From the NCBI RefSeq assembly GCF_040732315.1, contig NZ_CP160388.1, positions 3,252,494-3,316,493 on the forward strand: 64,000 bases of DNA, read 5' to 3'. The notes below the pieces were generated by a model. The model did not search any database. It was not told the DNA's origin and worked only from the letters and a program-made list of their open reading frames with translations. Positions 18,934 to 28,307 of the stretch are shown piece after piece. Each line of letters starts with the position of its first letter. Positions within the stretch are counted from its first letter, which is position 1. The stretch is from Oryzisolibacter sp. LB2S. GTDB taxonomy: Bacteria; Pseudomonadota; Gammaproteobacteria; Burkholderiales; Burkholderiaceae_C. The translations under genes were made by a program, and so were the position numbers.

Positions 18934-18953
18934 GGAACCACTCCGATACAAAA

Positions 18954-18982
18954 TTTATAGTGACACTAACAAAATGTCACAA
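18954..18982 (-). promoter_or_regulatory. Promoter of the XrtA polysaccharide operon with embedded inverted repeat
   Basis: On the - strand TTGTGA (18977-18982) and TATAAA (18954-18959) are separated by 17 bp, a good sigma-70 arrangement 20 bp upstream of the first start codon. The inverted repeat GTGACA-N9-TGTCAC (18960-18980) fills the spacer, which is a natural place for a repressor or activator to bind. This short stretch is strikingly AT-rich. The promoter call is by inspection only. Confidence 0.6.
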
Positions 18983-19074
18983 CAGGATATCTGAACACCT
19001 GCTGTGCGTAAACACTCGCAATATGCGGGCAAGCGATACCGTTGCATGCTCGTGAAAACGAGACTCTGCGTGAA

Positions 19075-20517
19075 TCAGCGCCCGTACACGTCGCCCAGGC
19101 GCACGATGTCATCCTCTCCAAGGTAGGAGCCAGACTGCACCTCGACCATCTCCAGATCGAGGCGGCCGGGATTCTCCAGGCGATGCGTCACACCCACGGG
19201 TATGTAGGTTGACTGATTCTCCGTCAGCAAAAACACCTCCTCCCCCTTGGTGACACGCGCCGTACCGCGTACCACGATCCAGTGCTCGGCCCGATGGTGG
19301 TGCATCTGCAGCGACAGCGTGCCGCCGGGCTTGACCATGATGCGCTTGACCTGAAAGCGCTCGCCGGCATCGACGCCGTCGTACCAACCCCAGGGACGGT
19401 AGACCTTGCGGTGCAGCAGGCCTTCGGCGCTACCCTCGCGCCTGAGGCGCTCCACGATCTGCTTGACATCCTGGGTGTGACGCTGATCGGCCACCAGCAC
19501 CGCATCGGGCGTCTCCACCACCACAAGCCCCTTGACGCCGACGCATGCGAGAAGCCGGCCCGAAGACATGGCGAGCGTATCCGTACACCCTTGCAGCATC
19601 ACCCTTCCGCGTGCCACGTTGCCGTCCTCGTCCTTGGGAAGGATCTGCCACAGCGCATCCCATGCCCCCACGTCGGACCACCCAGCGGACAGCGGCAGCA
19701 CCACCCCCTGTGGCATTCCCGCCACCGCCTGCCCGCCAGCCAGTCGCTCCATCACGGCATAGTCGATGGAATCGCTCGGACATGCGGCAAACGCCTCGGC
19801 ATCCACGCGCTGAAACGACATGTCGGCAGCGCCGCCTGCCCACGCGGCCTCGCATGCCTGCAGGATGTCCGGCCGGCACAGGCGCAAGGCATTCAGCCAC
19901 ACCGATGCGCGCAGCACGAACAAGCCACTGTTCCAGAAGTAGTTGCCCTCCTGCAGGTAGCGCTCCGCCGTGGCGCGGTCGGGCTTTTCGACAAATCGCG
20001 CGATGCTTCGAGAGCCCTCGGCATCCACTGCGGCGCCGGCCTGTATGTAGCCGTACCCCGTCTCCGGCCGATCCGGCGTGATGCCGAAGGTGACGATGCA
20101 CCCGTCCTGCGCCAGACGGGCCGCATGTTGCACGCCCGCCTGAAACGCCGCCACATCGGTCACCACATGGTCCGCAGGCATGACCAGCAGCACGGGGTCG
20201 TCACCCTGCGACTGCGCCGCCAATGCCGCCAGCGTCAAGGCAGGCGCGGTGTTGCGACCAACGGGCTCGAGCACGATGCGCCCCTGCCTGCCGATCAGCC
20301 GCAACTGCTCGGCCACCACAAAGCGGTACTCGTCGTTGCACACCACCAGATCGGGCGCCATGCGCAGACCGCTCAAACCCTCCAGACGACGCAATGTCGC
20401 CTGCAACAGGGAATCCTCCCCCAGGAAGGTGAGCAACTGCTTGGGATATTTCTCGCGCGACAGCGGCCACAGGCGCGTGCCCGAACCACCCGACAAGACT
20501 ACTGGCTGTATCAACAT
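19075..20517 (-). CDS. manC: Mannose-1-phosphate guanylyltransferase / mannose-6-phosphate isomerase
   Basis: A 480-residue bifunctional type II enzyme. The nucleotidyltransferase domain has LSGGSGTRLWPLSR at the N-terminus, the FVEKPD signature and GTP-site residues; the C-terminal cupin-type isomerase domain has RPWGWYD, MHHHRAEHWIVVRGTA and YIPVGVTHRLENPG. It converts mannose-6-phosphate/mannose-1-phosphate towards GDP-mannose. The ATG at 20517 is preferred over a TTG at 20538. The gene lies 141 bp upstream of the polysaccharide operon on the same strand and presumably supplies it with GDP-mannose. Confidence 0.95.
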   Translation of the reverse strand: MLIQPVVLSGGSGTRLWPLSREKYPKQLLTFLGEDSLLQATLRRLEGLSGLRMAPDLVVCNDEYRFVVAEQLRLIGRQGRIVLEPVGRNTAPALTLAALAAQSQGDDPVLLVMPADHVVTDVAAFQAGVQHAARLAQDGCIVTFGITPDRPETGYGYIQAGAAVDAEGSRSIARFVEKPDRATAERYLQEGNYFWNSGLFVLRASVWLNALRLCRPDILQACEAAWAGGAADMSFQRVDAEAFAACPSDSIDYAVMERLAGGQAVAGMPQGVVLPLSAGWSDVGAWDALWQILPKDEDGNVARGRVMLQGCTDTLAMSSGRLLACVGVKGLVVVETPDAVLVADQRHTQDVKQIVERLRREGSAEGLLHRKVYRPWGWYDGVDAGERFQVKRIMVKPGGTLSLQMHHHRAEHWIVVRGTARVTKGEEVFLLTENQSTYIPVGVTHRLENPGRLDLEMVEVQSGSYLGEDDIVRLGDVYGR

Positions 20518-20788
20518 GAGCTGCAGGCAATCCTTCAATCGGGAAAGAAAAAGGCCATCCGGGACGAGCCCCGGACGCCCACGGCGCTCATCCCCGGATG
20601 AGCACGCGCACGAGACGATTCGAGTTCTTGATGCGGCGCAGCATAACCGATGACCTCACCGGCCAAAACAAAGCAAATGTCATCCATGCGTTAAAGCCGA
20701 AAAAGTTACATCCAGACCCTCATCCTGACGGCAGGCCGCCCCTGAATCACCAATGCCCGCCTGGACACAGCCCCAGGACTCAGGGCCG
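20518..20788. other. Intergenic region between glmS and manC
   Basis: No gene was found in this stretch. It contains a small hairpin (CTCATCCCCGGATGAG, about 20587-20602) and a more AT-rich segment around 20640-20715 that probably holds the manC promoter, although no convincing -35/-10 pair stands out. No clear glmS terminator with a U-run was seen. Confidence 0.5.
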
Positions 20789-22699
<1,911 letters not shown>

Positions 22700-22849
22700 A
22701 AGAAAACACTCCTGCGAAAACAGCCTTAGCTGTGAATCGGCCGATACTATGCAATATGTAAGGAAATTTTTATTCTATTTTTAAGTATCAGTGACTCATT
22801 ATTTCATTGACAATTGTTGTAGAAATATTTGGTCATTTATATTGCACGC

Positions 22850-23341
22850 ATGGAATCTGATTTCGAAGTCGACGCCATTGACCTGCAGCTGCTCGACCTG
22901 CTGCAGACCGACGCCTCCCTCACCAACCAGGCGCTGGCCGAGCGCGTGCATGTCTCGCCCCCCACCTGCCTGCGCCGCGTGCGCAGGCTGCAGGCCGCCG
23001 GCCTGATCGAGCGCCAGGTCGCGCTGCTGCAGCCCGACCGGCTCGCCGCGCTGCAGGGCCACGGCCTGACGGCCATCGTCGAGGTCACCCTCGACCGTCA
23101 GGGCGTGGAGCACCTCGACGCCTTCCAGGCCCGCGCCGTGCAGGAAGCAGCCGTGCAGCAATGCTGGCGCGTATCGCCGGGGCCGGACTTCGTGCTCGTC
23201 GTGCACATGCGCGACATGCCGGGCTACCTGGCGCTGACGCAACGCCTGTTCTCGCAGGACGCCAACGTGCGCAACGTCAAGGCCTTCTTTGCCACACAGC
23301 GCGCAAAGTTTGAGCCAAAACTAGCCATAGCCCTTACCTGA
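22850..23341 (+). CDS. Lrp/AsnC family transcriptional regulator
   Basis: A 163-residue regulator with an N-terminal winged helix (DAIDLQLLDLLQTDASLTNQ, then VHVSPPTCLRRVRRLQ as recognition helix) and a C-terminal RAM effector domain (GPDFVLVVHMRDMPGYLAL). The ATG at 22850 is used; the upstream in-frame start is only TTG. It is divergent from glmS, and the AT-rich intergenic DNA would suit Lrp binding. The last residues and the stop codon lie in a dispersed repeat (23310-23369), so the C-terminal tail LAIALT may be repeat-derived. The ligand is unknown. Confidence 0.9.
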   Translation: MESDFEVDAIDLQLLDLLQTDASLTNQALAERVHVSPPTCLRRVRRLQAAGLIERQVALLQPDRLAALQGHGLTAIVEVTLDRQGVEHLDAFQARAVQEAAVQQCWRVSPGPDFVLVVHMRDMPGYLALTQRLFSQDANVRNVKAFFATQRAKFEPKLAIALT

Positions 23342-23369
23342 CAGGCGTCAGAAGCTATCAAAACAAGAG
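23310..23369 (+). repeat. Dispersed palindromic repeat, copy 1 (overlaps the Lrp gene 3' end)
   Basis: The sequence runs from TTTGAGCCAAAACTAGCC to GAAGCTATCAAAACAAGAG. It shares the AGCTATCAAAA end and the GCCA...AGC arrangement with about nine other copies between 29 and 59 kb. It encodes the last residues and stop of the Lrp-type regulator. Confidence 0.65.
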
Positions 23370-23467
23370 TGCACCAAAAGACGGCTGCCGTCCTGCCCAC
23401 GCCCGCCCCTTGACCAAAGCCCCCATCGCCCCCACCCTCGCAGCCTGAAGCCCGGCATGGAGGACAC

Positions 23468-24457
23468 ATGGAGTTCAAGGACTACTACGCCATCCTCGGC
23501 GTGGCACGCGACGCCAGCGCGGATGACATCAAGCGCGCCTACCGCAAGCTCGCGCGCAAGTACCACCCGGACGTGAGCAAGGAACCCGACGCCGCCGCGC
23601 GCATGGCCGAGGTCAACGAGGCCAACACCGTCCTGTCCGACCCCGAAAAACGCGCCGCCTACGACGCCCTGGGCCGCGAGGTACCCCACCGCCCGGGCCA
23701 GGACTTCCGCCCGCCACCCCACTGGGACGCCGGCTTCGAATTCACCGGCGCGCCGGGCGCCGAGGGTATGGACGGCGCCGAGTTCAGCGACTTCTTCGAG
23801 CAGCTCTTCGGCCGCGCCGCCCGCGCCCGGCATGCCCAGCGCGGCGACGGCGCCGGCCAGCCACGCCAGCGCGGGCGCGACCACCACGCCAGCATCGAGC
23901 TCGACCTGCAGGACGCCTACCACGGCGCCCAGCGCGTGCTCACCCTGCACGGCGCCCACCTGGACGCGGACGGCCGCCTCGTCGGCCAGGAGCGGCAGCT
24001 GCAGGTCACCATCCCCAAGGGCGTGCGCGCGGGCCAGCTCATACGCCTCTCGGGCCAGGGCGGCCCGGGCCTGGCCGGTGCGCCCGCCGGCGACCTGTTC
24101 CTGGAGGTGCAGTTCAAACCCGACGCCCGCTGGCGCGCCGAGGATCGCGACGTCTACCAGAGCGTCGCCCTCGCACCGTGGGAGGCCGAGCTTGGCGGCG
24201 CCATCGAGGTCCAGACACCCGGCGGCAACACCGTGGAAGTCACAGTGCCGCCGCGCTGGAAGAGCGGCCGCAAGCTGCGCCTCAAAGAGCGCGGCATCCC
24301 CGCCGCCACGCCCGGCGACCTGTACCTGGAGCTGCACGTCGCCCTGCCCGCCGCCACCACGCCGGCCCAGCAGCAGGCGTACCGCGCCTTCGCCCAGGCC
24401 TTCCCGCAATTCAAGCCCCGCGCCACACAGGGCGTGCATGGCACCCAAGGAGCCTGA
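23468..24457 (+). CDS. cbpA: Curved DNA-binding/DnaJ-like co-chaperone
   Basis: A 329-residue class II J-protein. The J domain (about 1-70) has the HPD motif in [13 protein letters not shown]; then comes a short linker and two DnaJ C-terminal beta domains ([19 protein letters not shown] and [10 protein letters not shown]). No zinc-finger cysteines are present, which separates it from DnaJ. The cbpM gene follows 1 bp later, the classic CbpA-CbpM arrangement in which CbpM inhibits the J domain. In E. coli CbpA binds DNA in stationary phase; the same is only inferred here. Confidence 0.93.
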   Translation: MEFKDYYAILGVARDASADDIKRAYRKLARKYHPDVSKEPDAAARMAEVNEANTVLSDPEKRAAYDALGREVPHRPGQDFRPPPHWDAGFEFTGAPGAEGMDGAEFSDFFEQLFGRAARARHAQRGDGAGQPRQRGRDHHASIELDLQDAYHGAQRVLTLHGAHLDADGRLVGQERQLQVTIPKGVRAGQLIRLSGQGGPGLAGAPAGDLFLEVQFKPDARWRAEDRDVYQSVALAPWEAELGGAIEVQTPGGNTVEVTVPPRWKSGRKLRLKERGIPAATPGDLYLELHVALPAATTPAQQQAYRAFAQAFPQFKPRATQGVHGTQGA

Positions 24458-24458
24458 C

Positions 24459-24782
24459 ATGCCCCACTTTCTTGACAATGCCCTGGCCGAGCTGCTGGAC
24501 GACCCCACCCGCCTGACCCTGGACGACCTCGCGCGCAGCTGCTGCATGCCGCCCGACTGGGTCATGGCACGACTCGACGCCGGCCTGCTGCAGGCCGAGC
24601 AGACCGGCGGCCACTGGCTGTTTGCCAGCACCACCGTGCTGCGCGCGCGGCGCCTGGCGCGGCTGGAAGAGAGCTTCGGCGCCGACCCCGAGCTCGCCGC
24701 CCTCACCACCGATCTGATCGAGGAAGTGGCAGCGCTGCGCCAGAGGCTGCGGCAACTCGAAAGCAGACTGGGCCAGAGGTGA
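24459..24782 (+). CDS. cbpM: Chaperone modulator CbpM
   Basis: A 107-residue MerR-like helix-turn-helix protein beginning MPHFLDNALAELLDDP, with a C-terminal helix (EEVAALRQRLRQLESRLGQR) of coiled-coil character. CbpM binds the J domain of CbpA and blocks its interaction with DnaK and DNA. Size and position directly after cbpA identify it more than strong sequence motifs do. Confidence 0.85.
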   Translation: MPHFLDNALAELLDDPTRLTLDDLARSCCMPPDWVMARLDAGLLQAEQTGGHWLFASTTVLRARRLARLEESFGADPELAALTTDLIEEVAALRQRLRQLESRLGQR

Positions 24783-24832
24783 GCGGATAGTCAGGAGCGC
24801 TGGTGGCGCGGCAGCACCGGTCCATTCTGAAA

Positions 24833-24855
24833 TTGGAATCCGACCCCAATACTCC
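24833..24855 (+). repeat. Short direct repeat flanking the vapBC/IS30 module (left copy)
   Basis: TTGGAATCCGACCCCAATAC and three more bases match 26740-26763 closely (TTGTAATCCGACCCCAAT...), with AATCCGACCCCAAT identical. Together they bracket vapB, vapC and the IS30 element, which looks like a scar of insertion of the module or of a lost element. Confidence 0.5.
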
Positions 24856-24943
24856 TCCGGCCCAAATCCTCCGCCACGATGCGATCGCATCATGATGATT
24901 TAGAATCATGGCGCAACGCTACAGCGGAAGAAGGAGACACTTC

Positions 24944-25183
24944 ATGCGCACCACGATTGATCTGGAATACGACACCCTGGTCGCCGCCAAGGAAATTGCC
25001 CGCAGTGAGAACACCAGCCTGGGCAAGGTCATCTCGCGCCTGGTGCGCCAGGCGCTTACGGGTCATGGGGCACCTCAAGCCGCCGACGCGGCCACGGCCA
25101 CGGGCTTTGTACCCTTTGAGCCACGCGGGGTCGTGGTCAGCAACGAGCTGATCGACCGCCTGCGCGATGCCGACGGTGTTTAG
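24944..25183 (+). CDS. Antitoxin of a VapBC-type pair
   Basis: A 79-residue protein. The N-terminus MRTTIDLEYDTLVAAKEIA with the following helix and SLGKVISRLVRQAL resembles a ribbon-helix-helix DNA-binding antitoxin; the C-terminal tail (GFVPFEPRGVVVSNELIDRL) would wrap the toxin. The ATG at 24944 has GAAGGAG 7 bases upstream, a strong ribosome-binding site. The toxin gene begins 3 bp later. As for other VapB proteins, it presumably represses its own promoter with VapC; a palindromic ATGCGATCGCAT lies upstream at about 24879-24890. Confidence 0.85.
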   Translation: MRTTIDLEYDTLVAAKEIARSENTSLGKVISRLVRQALTGHGAPQAADAATATGFVPFEPRGVVVSNELIDRLRDADGV

Positions 25184-25186
25184 ACC

Positions 25187-25672
25187 ATGCGCGCGCTGCT
25201 GGATATCAACGTCCTGATCGCCCTGCTCGATGCGGCACACATGCACCACGCGCGTGCCACGCAATGGCTGCAGCAAGAGATTTCCCACGGCTGGGCCTCC
25301 TGCCCCCTGACGCAAAACGGCTGCCTGCGCATCATGAGCCAGCCCGCCTACCCCCAAGCCCTGCCACTGGCCGCAGTCGCCAGCCGTCTGGCGCAGGCCG
25401 CGGCCCACCCGGCACACGCCTTTGTCGCCGACGACTACAGCCTGCTGGACGCCGGCCAGTTGCACTGGCAGCACCTGCTGGGTCACCGGCAGATTACCGA
25501 CAGCTACCTGCTGGGCCTGGCGGTTCGCCATCAATGCCGCTTTGTCAGCTTTGACGCCCGGTTGAGCCTGAACGCCGTTCCCGGCGCAGGGCCGGAACAT
25601 TTGGTGACCCTGTCAACGGGCGGTCTCAACTCCGAAGTGCAACACCACTGGTTGATATTCAATGAATGGTAG
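25187..25672 (+). CDS. PIN-domain toxin (VapC-like), C-terminus altered by IS30 insertion
   Basis: A PIN-domain ribonuclease toxin of 161 codons: first acidic residue in LLDINVLIALLD, a middle Asp/Glu region, and late acidic residues in RQITDSYLLGLA and FVSFDARL. The IS30-like element enters at the ACG codon 25616-25618. Joining the flanks across the 3-bp target duplication restores ...CTG TCA ACG CAA TAA, so the ancestral toxin was 145 residues ending in LSTQ. The present gene instead reads 17 residues into the element. The catalytic core is untouched, so activity may persist. Confidence 0.87.
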   Translation: MRALLDINVLIALLDAAHMHHARATQWLQQEISHGWASCPLTQNGCLRIMSQPAYPQALPLAAVASRLAQAAAHPAHAFVADDYSLLDAGQLHWQHLLGHRQITDSYLLGLAVRHQCRFVSFDARLSLNAVPGAGPEHLVTLSTGGLNSEVQHHWLIFNEW

Positions 25673-26729
25673 CTGCGTTTTTCTCGTTGATGGCGGCCAT
25701 GAATTTCTGGAACGCCTGATAGGGCGAGTCCCAGCCCAGCGTCTGCCTGGGCCGGTTGTTCATCAAGTCGGCCATGGAGTCCAGCGCATCCTGGTCATGC
25801 ACGCTCAAGTCTGTGCCCTTGGGCAGCATCTGGCGCAGCAAGCCATTGGTGTTTTCGCAGCTGCCCTTCTGCCAAGGGCTGTGCGGATCGCAGAAGTACA
25901 CGCGCATGCCCGTGGCCGCCGCGAGCTCCTTGTGCCGCGCCATCTCCTTGCCTTGGTCGTAGGTGAGCGTCTGGCGCATGGGCTCGGCGATCTGGCGCAG
26001 CTTGTTGGTAAACGCGGCAAGCGCACTCTCGGCCGAAGCGTCGGGCATCTTGCACAGCAGTACCAGGCGGGTCGAACGCTCCACCAACACGCCCACAGCA
26101 GACTTGTTACCCGCTCCCTTGATCAGGTCGCCCTCCCAGTGGCCCGGCATCACGCGGTCATTGACCTCGGGCGGGCGCACATGGATAGAGACCATGTCGG
26201 GAATCTGCCCGCGCCTGTCCTGGCCCGCCGACCGGGGGCGGCGCGTACTCTTGCCCTGGCGCAAGAGCGAGATGAGCTGGCGACGCAACTCCCCTCGCGG
26301 GTAGGCATAGATGGCGGTGTAGATGCTCTCGTGGCTGGCGTGCATGGCCGAATCGTTGGGGTACATGCGCTTGAGTGTGCGGGCAATTTGCTGAGGCGAC
26401 CACAACCAGCTGAGCATGGTGCTCACCAGGTACCACAGACAACCATCGCCATGCAGTTTGGGCAAGGGGCGGGAGTCAATGCGTCGCTGCGTGCACAGGC
26501 GTTGGGCCACTGCGCTGGCGTAGCTGCCTTCGCAGGCATTGCGCCGCAGCTCGCGGCTGATGGTGCTGGGGCTGCGCCCTTGCAGCTTGCCAATGGCCCT
26601 GAGGCTCCAGCCCTGCTGGTGCAGCGAGGCCAGCGTCATTCTCTCTTCAGGCTGCAAGTGCGTGTATGTCGATCCCATTTGCGTACATTACCCCGGGTGC
26701 GGGTGTTGCACTTCGGAGTTGAGACCGCC
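25619..26729 (-). mobile_element. IS30-family insertion sequence, 1111 bp
   Basis: The element is bounded by a perfect 28-bp inverted repeat (25619-25646 and 26702-26729; outer end GGCGGTCTCAACTCCGAAGT). The target is duplicated as ACG at 25616-25618 and 26730-26732, the 2-3 bp expected for IS30. One transposase gene fills it on the - strand. The intact ends, intact gene and perfect target repeat point to a recent insertion. Confidence 0.95.
25659..26678 (-). CDS. IS30-family transposase
   Basis: A 339-residue transposase. The N-terminal HTH (MGSTYTHLQPEERMTLASL, then LQGRSPSTISRELRRNA) binds the ends; the DDE domain has Asp in HWEGDLIKG, Asp in LTYDQGKEMA and Glu in QKGSCENTNG. Full length for the family with no frameshift. 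The gene ends 13 bp inside the left inverted repeat, and its 3' end overlaps the extended vapC frame on the opposite strand. Confidence 0.96.
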   Translation of the reverse strand: MGSTYTHLQPEERMTLASLHQQGWSLRAIGKLQGRSPSTISRELRRNACEGSYASAVAQRLCTQRRIDSRPLPKLHGDGCLWYLVSTMLSWLWSPQQIARTLKRMYPNDSAMHASHESIYTAIYAYPRGELRRQLISLLRQGKSTRRPRSAGQDRRGQIPDMVSIHVRPPEVNDRVMPGHWEGDLIKGAGNKSAVGVLVERSTRLVLLCKMPDASAESALAAFTNKLRQIAEPMRQTLTYDQGKEMARHKELAAATGMRVYFCDPHSPWQKGSCENTNGLLRQMLPKGTDLSVHDQDALDSMADLMNNRPRQTLGWDSPYQAFQKFMAAINEKNAATIH

Positions 26730-26739
26730 ACGCAATAAG

Positions 26740-26763
26740 TTGTAATCCGACCCCAATTATTCC
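26740..26763 (+). repeat. Short direct repeat flanking the vapBC/IS30 module (right copy)
   Basis: Matches 24833-24855 over AATCCGACCCCAAT and flanking bases. It begins 7 bp beyond the IS30 target duplication. Confidence 0.5.
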
Positions 26764-26796
26764 AAAGGGGGCAATTGGAATACGGGCCCAGCCAAG

Positions 26797-27573
26797 TCAA
26801 TCCAAAAAGCCGTCCACCGGCGCATAACCCACAATGTGCAGTTGCTCATCCAACAGAGCCACCCAGTCTTTGGTCTTGCTGCTGGTCAGGGGCAGGTAGC
26901 GCAGTTGTGCGGGCGCAAGGCCGGTTTTGTCGATGGCGGCCTGCAGGGTGGCGGCGTCCTGCGGGCGGCGCGCCAGCAGTTCGGTGATGGGTTTGGCGCG
27001 CTGGTTCATCGCGGCTTGTGCGGCTGGCCAGGGCTGCCACCAATCTGGGCGCATGGCCGGGCTGATGCCTTGCAGGCCCAGCTCCACGCTGCGCATGAAC
27101 TCGTCGCTGCCTGCCGCCTTGCGCGTGCCCACCTGCTGCACGCCCCACCAGGGCAGGCGCTGCAACCCCGCAGGGGCTTGGGGCAGATGGTCGGTTTGCA
27201 CCTCGGGCGCGGTGACGATGACCAGGCGATCGGTCTCAAACGCCAGCACCACCGGGCGCGCCAGCCACAGGCTGTGCAGGCCGTAGAGCAGCGCGGCCAA
27301 CTGCACCAGGCCGACGAGCGAAAAATCCAGCCAGCGCTCGCGCAGCGATTTGCGCGGGCTGGCCAGGATCAGGGTCAGAAGCGGCCCACACACCACATCC
27401 ACCCCGAGCAGCAAGACAAAAATGCTCCCTACGCCCAACATAGTCTGCCAAGGCTGCGGGTACAGCAGGCCATAGACCAAGGCGGCAGAGGCCAAGGCCA
27501 CCACCAGGGAAATCAATAAGTGGCGCAGCGCATAGCGAACGGCAAAACGCAGGCGGGAATCCGAAGCGGGCAT
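26797..27573 (-). CDS. Type IV pilin accessory protein, TfpX/TfpZ family
   Basis: A 258-residue membrane protein. Four hydrophobic helices lie in about residues 10-120 (LLISLVVALASAALVYGLLY, MLGVGSIFVLLLGVDVVCGP and two more), followed by a periplasmic or cytoplasmic domain ending in LLDEQLHIVGYAPVDGFLD. This is typical of TfpX/TfpZ proteins encoded beside pilins in Pseudomonas and needed for pilin stability or assembly of certain pilin types. The ATG at 27573 is used; the frame stays open to a TTG at 27609 through a CAGG tetranucleotide tract. It lies 36 bp downstream of the second pilin. Confidence 0.85.
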   Translation of the reverse strand: MPASDSRLRFAVRYALRHLLISLVVALASAALVYGLLYPQPWQTMLGVGSIFVLLLGVDVVCGPLLTLILASPRKSLRERWLDFSLVGLVQLAALLYGLHSLWLARPVVLAFETDRLVIVTAPEVQTDHLPQAPAGLQRLPWWGVQQVGTRKAAGSDEFMRSVELGLQGISPAMRPDWWQPWPAAQAAMNQRAKPITELLARRPQDAATLQAAIDKTGLAPAQLRYLPLTSSKTKDWVALLDEQLHIVGYAPVDGFLD

Positions 27574-27575
27574 GA

Positions 27576-27602
27576 AGGCAAACAGGCAGGCAGACAGGCA
27601 GG
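27576..27602 (+). repeat. CAGG/CAGA tetranucleotide tract near the TfpX/TfpZ start
   Basis: Imperfect tandem units (CAGGCAGGCAGACAGGCAGG, preceded by AGGCAAA) sit directly upstream of the chosen ATG. Such tracts can slip during replication. If translation began at TTG 27609 slippage would shift the frame; with ATG 27573 it would change only the leader. Confidence 0.5.
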
Positions 27603-27609
27603 CCAACAA

Positions 27610-28146
27610 TCAACGGCATTCCGCCGGCGCGTACTTGGCGGGCAGGGTTCCAGTGCCGCTCACCAGCCCCCGGTTGGTGGCCGTGGCGCGGGTGCTGGAG
27701 GCGCAGGCCCAGTCCAGCGCGCCGGTCACACCCGGAGCAATCAGGGCGCCCCGCACATTGGGCGTGAAGATCAGCGTGCGGCCCTGGGCGTCGCCCGGCA
27801 GGCCCGAGGCTGCGCCAGCGGTGGTCACCGTCACAATGCCTTGGGTGGTGTGCATCTGGATGTTGGCCACGAACTTGGAGCGTTTTTGCGCCACCGGGCG
27901 GGCGTTGTATTCATTGGCCAGGCCGGTCACGGCGCCCACGCCGCCGGTCTGGAAGGCCTCGGTCACCGCCGCCTTGGCCGAGGTGCCGGCCACCATGACC
28001 TCGGTGATCTTGGCGCGCGTGGTGTAGTCCTGATAGGCCGGCAGGGCAATGGCGGCCAGAATGCCGATGATGGCCACCACAATCATCAGCTCGATCAGGG
28101 TGAAGCCGCTGTGTGGGTGGGCGTGGGGGCGGGGGTGCTGGTGCAT
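27610..28146 (-). CDS. Type IV pilin (second tandem copy)
   Basis: A 178-residue type IVa prepilin. A His/Pro-rich leader ends in Gly, followed by mature [20 protein letters not shown] with Glu5, so prepilin peptidase cleavage is at SG-FTL. A C-terminal disulfide loop is likely (DWACASST and APAECR). It is clearly a relative of the pilin encoded just upstream: both end LPAKYAPxECR and share the AYQDYTxRxKxxEV region, but the head domains differ. The ATG at 28146 has GGAGCATGGCC upstream (GGAG 7 bases away). Its leader of about 16 residues is longer than in the first pilin. Confidence 0.93.
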   Translation of the reverse strand: MHQHPRPHAHPHSGFTLIELMIVVAIIGILAAIALPAYQDYTTRAKITEVMVAGTSAKAAVTEAFQTGGVGAVTGLANEYNARPVAQKRSKFVANIQMHTTQGIVTVTTAGAASGLPGDAQGRTLIFTPNVRGALIAPGVTGALDWACASSTRATATNRGLVSGTGTLPAKYAPAECR

Positions 28147-28196
28147 GGCCATGCTCCTGCGGGTCAAGGGCGTGAAAGGGAATGGCCGCGCCTGGG

Positions 28197-28211
28197 GCAG
28201 CCGCCGTGCCG
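28197..28211 (-). promoter_or_regulatory. Degenerate sigma-54 promoter of the second pilin
   Basis: On the - strand CGGCACGGCGGCTGC keeps the essential GG (-24) and GC (-12) at the canonical spacing but deviates from TGGCAC-N5-TTGC at two positions. It is about 50 bp upstream of the start codon and downstream of the first pilin's terminator, so the second pilin may have its own, weaker promoter. Confidence 0.4.
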
Positions 28212-28240
28212 TGCGTGCCACGGCCTGCGGCGCGGCCATG

Positions 28241-28261
28241 AAAAACCCCGCCGCAGCGGGG
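28241..28261 (-). terminator. Rho-independent terminator of the first pilin gene
   Basis: Read on the - strand: stem CCCCGC/GCGGGG (28246-28251 with 28256-28261), four-base loop, then UUUUU (28241-28245). It stands between the tandem pilins and should limit read-through. Confidence 0.85.
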
Positions 28262-28307
28262 TGGTTCGTTGAGCCAACGCCATGCGCAAGGGCATGGCGG
28301 CTGGCCA

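Noticed and set aside
22700..22849. A glmS ribozyme in the glmS leader
   Set aside because: The leader is AT-rich without the conserved ribozyme core, and that ribozyme is typical of Gram-positive bacteria.
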